From the NCBI RefSeq assembly GCF_947495705.1, contig NZ_CANLZR010000001.1:434001-498000 (forward strand): a stretch of DNA of 64,000 nucleotides. Direction: 5' to 3'. Below are positions 59,147 to 64,000 of this stretch, piece after piece. Position 1 is the first letter of the stretch. Each line of letters starts with the position of its first letter. The position numbers were made by a program, and so were the translations under genes. The DNA comes from an uncultured Phycicoccus sp. Lineage in GTDB: Bacteria; Actinomycetota; Actinomycetes; Actinomycetales; Dermatophilaceae. The notes below the pieces were generated by a model that was given only the letters and a program-made list of their open reading frames with translations, made no database searches and was not told where the DNA came from.

Positions 59147-60514
59147 TCAGCCGTACAACGCGCCGACGACCTCACGGAACGCCGCGGTGTGCCGGTCGAC
59201 GTCCTCGCGGGTCGTGTCGGGGCACATGAGCGCCATGTTGTGGAAGGGCGTCATGAGGATGCCGCGGTTGCACATCGCGAGGTGCATGTAGGCGTCGATG
59301 TCGTCGTCGTGCGCCGCGGCCGACTCCTCGCCGGAGCGCGGCGCGGGACGGACGAACCGGTACTCGGAGCGGGCGCCGAGCCGGCTCACCGACCACGGGA
59401 CGTCGAGCTCGTCGAGGACGGCCTGCACCCCCGCGGTGAACGCCTCCGAGAGGTCGAGCATGTGCGTGAAGGCCTCCTCGGTGAGGACCTCCCCGAGGGT
59501 GGCCCGCATCGCCGCCGTCGAGAGCGCGTTGCCCGCCAGGGTGCCGCCGACCCCGCCGACGTCGATGATGTCGGCCTCCCCGGAGTCGGTGTGCCGTGTC
59601 ACCGCCGCGGCGACCTCCTCGGAGATCCCGTAGGCGCCGCAGGGGATGCCGCCCCCGATCGACTTGCCGATGACGAACACGTCCGGCTCGAGCCCCCAGG
59701 CCCGGGTCGCCCCGCCCCACCCGGCGGAGAACGTGTGGGTCTCGTCGATCATGAGCAGCGCGCCGTACCGGGTCGCGAGCTCGCGCAGGCCGTCGAGGAA
59801 ACCGGGCTCGGGCAGGACGATGCCGATGTTCGTCAGAGCCGGCTCGGTGAGGATCGCGGCCACGTCGCCGTGCGCGAGCTCGCGCTCGACCGAGGCGAGG
59901 TCGTTCCACGTCGCGGCCCGGGTCGTGAGGTCCAGCGGCACGGGGGGCGCGACGTTGCCCGGTCGGCTCTGGGCCTTGCCGTCGGGGCCGGGCAGCGCGA
60001 AGGCCTCGTCGACCGAGCCGTGGTAGCAGTAGCCGAAGACGAGCACCTTCGGCTTGCCGGTGGCGAGCCGCGCCAGCCGGATGGCCCACCGGTTCGCGTC
60101 GGTGGCCGTCAGCGTGAAGCTCCACAGCGGCATCCCGAAGCGGCGGGTCAGCTCCTCGCCGACCCACTGCGCGTCCTCGCTCGGGAGCATCGTCGTGACC
60201 CCGCCGAGCTCACCCATCCGGCGGACGACCGCTGCGGTCGTCGCCGCGGGGGAGTGGCCGGCCATCGCCCCGGTGTCGCCGAGGGCGAAGTCGATGTAGG
60301 TCTGCCCGTCCACATCGGTGATCTGGTTGCCGTGCGCCCGGTCCAGGTACAGCGGGAAGCCGCCGCTCCACTTGTTCATCCAGGTCATCGGGACCCGGCC
60401 GAAGAGGTTGGTGCCGGCCGCGAACAGGTGCTGGCTGCGCGGGTGGAGGGAGGTGTACGTCTCCTGCTCGGCGGCGAGGAGCCGCGCGAGGCGGGCGCGG
60501 TCGGTGTCGGTCAT
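59147..60514 (-). CDS. Class III aminotransferase (glutamate-1-semialdehyde-aminomutase-like)
   Basis: A 455-residue fold-type I PLP enzyme. PLP lysine Lys284 (VIGKSIGGG) and Asp257 (MIDETHTF) are present, with a YHGSVDEA motif at 164-171. It resembles GSA-aminomutase-like transaminases but lies far from haem genes. It converges on the sulfatase with only 8 bases between stop codons. It may deaminate the desulfated product or have an unrelated role; the substrate is unknown. Confidence 0.85.
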   Translation of the reverse strand: MTDTDRARLARLLAAEQETYTSLHPRSQHLFAAGTNLFGRVPMTWMNKWSGGFPLYLDRAHGNQITDVDGQTYIDFALGDTGAMAGHSPAATTAAVVRRMGELGGVTTMLPSEDAQWVGEELTRRFGMPLWSFTLTATDANRWAIRLARLATGKPKVLVFGYCYHGSVDEAFALPGPDGKAQSRPGNVAPPVPLDLTTRAATWNDLASVERELAHGDVAAILTEPALTNIGIVLPEPGFLDGLRELATRYGALLMIDETHTFSAGWGGATRAWGLEPDVFVIGKSIGGGIPCGAYGISEEVAAAVTRHTDSGEADIIDVGGVGGTLAGNALSTAAMRATLGEVLTEEAFTHMLDLSEAFTAGVQAVLDELDVPWSVSRLGARSEYRFVRPAPRSGEESAAAHDDDIDAYMHLAMCNRGILMTPFHNMALMCPDTTREDVDRHTAAFREVVGALYG

Positions 60515-60563
60515 GCGCGCAGCCTAGTGCGACGGATGCCGTCCCCTCCACGAACCACTGCCA

Positions 60564-60606
60564 CTCGATCCGTGGTCCCGATGCAGCCGGGGCGCTCGAT
60601 CCGTGG
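60564..60606. repeat. 12-bp direct repeat in the TIGR03936 upstream region
   Basis: CTCGATCCGTGG occurs at 60564-60575 and 60595-60606, a period of 31 bases or about three helical turns, between two divergently oriented genes. It may be a regulator site. Confidence 0.4.
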
Positions 60607-60669
60607 CCGGGGGACAAAGGCCCCGCCCGGCCGCGACCCGCTGATTCGGCCGCGGGGTGCCCGTCCTCC

Positions 60670-60675
60670 TACGCT
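60670..60675 (+). promoter_or_regulatory. -10 box for leaderless TIGR03936 gene
   Basis: TACGCT ends 6 bases before the ATG at 60682 and there is no ribosome-binding site, again the geometry of a leaderless transcript. Confidence 0.4.
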
Positions 60676-60681
60676 GGCGCC

Positions 60682-61440
60682 ATGGCCCGTCAGCGCACCC
60701 CCGAGGGACCCCCGCCGCCCCCCGCGGTGCAGAAGCTGCGGATCCGGTACGCCAAGCGCGGCCGGCTCCGGTTCTCCTCGACCCGGGACTTCTCGCGGGC
60801 GCTCGAGCGGGCGCTGCGCCGGGCCGGGGTGCCGATGGCGTTCTCCGCCGGGTTCCACCCGCACCCGCTCATCTCCTACGCCAACGCCGCACCCACGGGC
60901 ACGGCGAGCGAGGCGGAGTACTTCGAGATCCGGGTCACCGAGCGGGTCGACCCCGACGCGGTGCGGGAGGCCCTGGACGAGGCGCTGCCCGAGGGCCTCG
61001 ACGTCGTCGACGTCGTCGAGGCCGGGCCGGGGTCACTCGCCGACCGGCTCGAGGCCAGTGAGTGGCACATCGTGATGCGCGGGGCCGACCCCGACGAGGT
61101 GCGCAGCGCCGTCGCCGGCTACCTCGCCACCGAGCGGGCCGAGACGACGCGGACGTTCAAGAGCGGGCCCCGCACGTTCGACACGCGCGAAGCCGTGTGT
61201 GAGATGGCGGTGTCCGGGGTCGACGCCGACGGGTATGCGATACTGCGGATGGTCGTACGGCACACCACACCGTCCGTACGCCCCGATGACATCCTGACCG
61301 CACTGCACGCAGTCACAGGCTTCACGACGCCGGTCCCGCCCCTGGTGACCCGGCTCGCACAGGGCCCACTGCTGGATGCAGGTGCCGGGGTGGCCGATCC
61401 GTTGGCCGCCGACCGGGAGGCCGTCGGCCCCGGAAGGTGA
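60682..61440 (+). CDS. TIGR03936-family (DUF2344) radical-SAM-linked protein
   Basis: A 252-residue protein of the family usually encoded next to, or fused with, TIGR03960 radical SAM proteins and just upstream of RNase E/G. The hallmark start is LRIRYAKRGRLRFSSTRDFSRALERALRR, followed by FSAGFHPHPLISYA. Function unknown; a joint RNA-modification role with the radical SAM protein has been considered. Here it is followed by the RNase E/G gene as usual. Confidence 0.87.
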   Translation: MARQRTPEGPPPPPAVQKLRIRYAKRGRLRFSSTRDFSRALERALRRAGVPMAFSAGFHPHPLISYANAAPTGTASEAEYFEIRVTERVDPDAVREALDEALPEGLDVVDVVEAGPGSLADRLEASEWHIVMRGADPDEVRSAVAGYLATERAETTRTFKSGPRTFDTREAVCEMAVSGVDADGYAILRMVVRHTTPSVRPDDILTALHAVTGFTTPVPPLVTRLAQGPLLDAGAGVADPLAADREAVGPGR

Positions 61441-61588
61441 CGCGCCGCCCGCGCGAGCCGCTCCGAGGCAGCAGCTGACTTCCGTGTGGGTCACCGCCCA
61501 CACGATCCGATCGCACCGCGGTCGACGTGGACCCGCCCCAGGCGGAGCCGGTGTGGACGCCGACGCGCGGCTGCCGAAAGGGGCCGAC

Positions 61589-64000
61589 ATGGCTTCCGAG
61601 AACGACACGCCCACCGCTGAGGCCACCGCCCCCGCCACGTTGCCGATGGACGGCTCGCCCGCCGACGGTGACGACTCCGGCGGTGCGGCTCCGCGCAAGC
61701 GGGCGACCCGCAAGCGGGCGACGAAGAAGGCGGCAGCCCCTGCGGTCGACGCCCCTGCCGACGGCCCTGCCGACGCCGCCGACGCGGCCCCCGCGAAGAA
61801 GGCCGGTCGCAGCCGGAAGAAGGCCGCGGCCCCCGTGGACGCTGCCGAGGCGCCGGCCGAGGCCGTCGCCGCGGAGGACAAGCCCGCGAAGAAGACCACC
61901 CGCCGGAAGAAGGCGGCCGCCGCCGACGTCGCACCCGAGGCCCCGGCCGAGGAGCCCGCCGACGCCGAGGCCGAGGAGGAGGGGCAGTCCGCCCCCGCCC
62001 CCGCCGCCGCGGCCGGTCCGGGCCTCGGCCTCCTGTTCCAGGCACCCGAGCCGGTCGCCGTGCCGCGTCGGCGCCGGGCGACCTCGCCCGCGGGCGCGCC
62101 CGTCGACCCCCCGGCCGGGCAGGCCACGGAGCGGACCGAGCGCGCCGAGCGTGACGAGCGCACCGAGCGCACTGACGACGAGGCCCCCGCCGCCACCGAC
62201 GCCCCCTCGCGCGGGGCCGGCCCCGAGGACGACGGCGACTCCGCGGACGGCGAGGGCGGCTCGCGTCGCCGTCGCCGGGGTGGCCGCGGCCGCCGCGGCC
62301 GGGGCAAGGGCGAGGACGACTCCGAGACCACCGACACCGCCGACGACAAGCCCGCCTCCGGTCGCGAGCGAGGCCGTCGCCGGTCGGGCAAGGACTCCAC
62401 CGACACCGGGCCGGATGCCGACCAGGACTCCGGCTCCGACGACTCCGACGACGAGTCGCCGTCCAGCCGTCGTCGCCGCCGCCGTCGCCGCGGGTCCTCC
62501 GGTGGCGACAGCGACGACCCGCCCGGCACCGTCACCCGGGTGCGGACGCCGCGCGCCGAGCGGGACGAGCCGACCGCCGTCAAGGGGTCGACCCGGCTCG
62601 AGGCCAAGAAGCAGCGTCGCCGCGAGGGGCGCGAGGCCGGCCGTCGCCGCACGATCATCACCGAGGCCGAGTTCCTGGCCCGCCGTGAGAGCGTCGAGCG
62701 CACGATGGTCGTGCGCGCGCGTGACGGCCGCACCCAGATCGGGGTCCTCGAGGACAACGTCCTCGTCGAGCACTACGTCTCGCGCGAGACGACGGCGTCG
62801 ATGGCCGGCAACGTCTACCTCGGCCGGGTTCAGAACGTCCTGCCGTCGATGGAGGCCGCGTTCGTCGACATCGGCAAGGGACGCAACGCCGTCCTCTACG
62901 CCGGTGAGGTCAACTGGGACGCCGCGGGCCTCGAGGTCAACCAGGCCAAGCGCATCGAGAACGCGCTGTCCTCCGGCGACACCGTGCTCGTCCAGGTCAC
63001 CAAGGACCCGATCGGCCACAAGGGTGCCCGCCTCACCTCGCAGATCTCGCTGCCCGGGCGGTACGTCGTGTACGTGCCCGAGGGCTCGATGACCGGCATC
63101 TCGCGCAAGCTGCCCGACACCGAGCGGGCCCGGCTCAAGGCGATCCTCAAGGAGGTCGTCCCCGAGGGCGCGGGCGTCATCGTCCGCACCGCCGCCGAGG
63201 GCGCCTCCGAGGCCGAGCTCACCGCCGACGTCGAGCGACTCACCAAGCAGTGGGAGCGCATCCAGAAGAAGGCGGAGTCGGCGAAGCAGAAGAAGTCCGG
63301 CAGCGGCGGCGCCCCGGCGCTGCTCCACGGCGAGCCCGACCTCACGATCCGCGTCATCCGCGACGTCTTCACCGAGGACTTCGCCTCGCTCGTCGTCTCG
63401 GGTGAGAAGGCGTGGTCGGAGGTCAGCGAGTACGTCGAGGACGTGGCGCCGGACCTCGCGAAGCGGGTCACCCGCTGGACGTCCGAGGACGACGTCTTCG
63501 CCGCGCACCGCATCGACGAGCAGATCGCCAAGGCGATGGACCGCAAGGTGTGGCTGCCCTCGGGTGGCTCGCTCGTCATCGACCGCACCGAGGCGATGAC
63601 CGTCGTCGACGTCAACACCGGCAAGTTCGTCGGCTCCGGGGGCAACCTCGAGGAGACGGTGACGAAGAACAACCTCGAGGCCGCCGAGGAGATCGTGCGC
63701 CAGCTCCGGCTGCGCGACATCGGCGGCATCATCGTCATCGACTTCATCGACATGGTCCTGGAGTCCAACCGCGACCTCGTCGTGCGGCGCCTGCTCGAGT
63801 GCCTCGGCCGGGACCGCACCAAGCACCAGGTCGCCGAGGTCACCTCGCTCGGGCTCGTCCAGATGACCCGCAAGCGGGTCGGGTCGGGCCTCATCGAGGT
63901 GTTCTCCGAGCCGTGCGAGCACTGCAACGGCAGCGGCATCGTCGTCCACACCGAGCCGATCGAGCGCGGCAACGGATCGGGCGACTCCGGGTCGAGCCGG
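61589..64000 (+). CDS. rne: Ribonuclease E/G, 3' end outside window
   Basis: At least 804 codons, open to the end of the window. The first 350 residues are disordered, with Ala/Lys blocks, basic RRRRRG runs, acidic repeats and ERTERAERDERTERTD, resembling actinobacterial RNase E N-termini. The catalytic part includes an S1 domain (GNVYLGRVQNVLPSMEAAF), the DNase-I-like site with Asp674 (DVNTG) and Asp718 (VIDFIDM), and the zinc-link CEHC at 776-779. ATG 61589 has GAAAGGGG upstream. It initiates mRNA decay and rRNA/tRNA processing. Confidence 0.92.
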   Translation, partial: MASENDTPTAEATAPATLPMDGSPADGDDSGGAAPRKRATRKRATKKAAAPAVDAPADGPADAADAAPAKKAGRSRKKAAAPVDAAEAPAEAVAAEDKPAKKTTRRKKAAAADVAPEAPAEEPADAEAEEEGQSAPAPAAAAGPGLGLLFQAPEPVAVPRRRRATSPAGAPVDPPAGQATERTERAERDERTERTDDEAPAATDAPSRGAGPEDDGDSADGEGGSRRRRRGGRGRRGRGKGEDDSETTDTADDKPASGRERGRRRSGKDSTDTGPDADQDSGSDDSDDESPSSRRRRRRRRGSSGGDSDDPPGTVTRVRTPRAERDEPTAVKGSTRLEAKKQRRREGREAGRRRTIITEAEFLARRESVERTMVVRARDGRTQIGVLEDNVLVEHYVSRETTASMAGNVYLGRVQNVLPSMEAAFVDIGKGRNAVLYAGEVNWDAAGLEVNQAKRIENALSSGDTVLVQVTKDPIGHKGARLTSQISLPGRYVVYVPEGSMTGISRKLPDTERARLKAILKEVVPEGAGVIVRTAAEGASEAELTADVERLTKQWERIQKKAESAKQKKSGSGGAPALLHGEPDLTIRVIRDVFTEDFASLVVSGEKAWSEVSEYVEDVAPDLAKRVTRWTSEDDVFAAHRIDEQIAKAMDRKVWLPSGGSLVIDRTEAMTVVDVNTGKFVGSGGNLEETVTKNNLEAAEEIVRQLRLRDIGGIIVIDFIDMVLESNRDLVVRRLLECLGRDRTKHQVAEVTSLGLVQMTRKRVGSGLIEVFSEPCEHCNGSGIVVHTEPIERGNGSGDSGSSR

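Overview
The window is about 72-75% G+C with strong G/C bias at third codon positions, many GTG starts, TGATG/GTGA start-stop overlaps and several genes whose -10 box lies 6-7 bases before the start codon. With the gene orders dxr/M50 protease/ispG/DUF4081-GNAT and rimP-nusA-ylxR-infB-rbfA-truB-ribF this points to a chromosomal segment of an actinobacterium. Gene content fits Micrococcales, perhaps Intrasporangiaceae, but the family assignment is inference. No rRNA, tRNA, CRISPR array, phage or insertion sequence was recognised. The first gene (copper monooxygenase) and the last (RNase E/G) run off the window ends.

Layout. 1-2.1 kb: a PHM-like copper monooxygenase and a LOG-family protein. 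2.2-14.2 kb: a polyamine uptake and degradation island. An Lrp/AsnC regulator, a class III aminotransferase and an FAD amine oxidase face away from an aldehyde dehydrogenase, PotD-PotA-PotB-PotC, a saccharopine-dehydrogenase-like protein and a succinate-semialdehyde dehydrogenase. Together they would import putrescine/spermidine and carry the carbon to succinate. 14.2-20.1 kb: a stand-alone DnaB-like ATPase, then dxr, an M50 site-2 protease and ispG (MEP isoprenoid pathway), with a coiled-coil gene inserted on the opposite strand. 20.1-27.8 kb: an ECF sigma factor with a membrane partner, a secreted SodC-like protein, two GNAT proteins, proS, a HAD hydrolase and a TauE-type exporter. 27.8-30.8 kb: a DUF559 endonuclease gene bracketed by two copies of a 50-bp palindrome, and an amylosucrase. 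30.9-33.7 kb: a three-gene flavinylation/electron-transfer operon (ferric-reductase-like protein, FMN-binding protein, ApbE). 33.8-39.6 kb: a secreted protein, PhzF, a 540-bp non-coding gap, a DUF255 protein, a frameshifted aminoglycoside-phosphotransferase-like gene and a DUF4439 lipoprotein. 39.6-48.1 kb: the rimP-nusA-ylxR-infB-rbfA-truB-ribF translation operon followed by a RodA/FtsW-like gene. 48.2-52.2 kb: an acyl-CoA synthetase, a PCMT-like methyltransferase and a flavin disulfide reductase. 52.3-64 kb: a TIGR03960 radical SAM gene and its usual partner TIGR03936 (next to RNase E/G), separated by 6.4 kb holding a thioesterase, an IclR regulator, an MHS transporter, a sulfatase and an aminotransferase.

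The most interesting non-gene signal is the palindrome-endonuclease-palindrome unit at 27798-28893, where the palindrome supplies the stop codon of the endonuclease gene. A second repeat family, a 24-bp sequence in inverted orientation at 50079-50102 and 52262-52285, brackets the PCMT/reductase pair; one copy forms the arm of a large palindromic terminator. Other points worth attention are a Cu-only-looking SodC, a polyamine operon ending in an unexplained saccharopine-dehydrogenase homologue, and several predicted leaderless transcripts.
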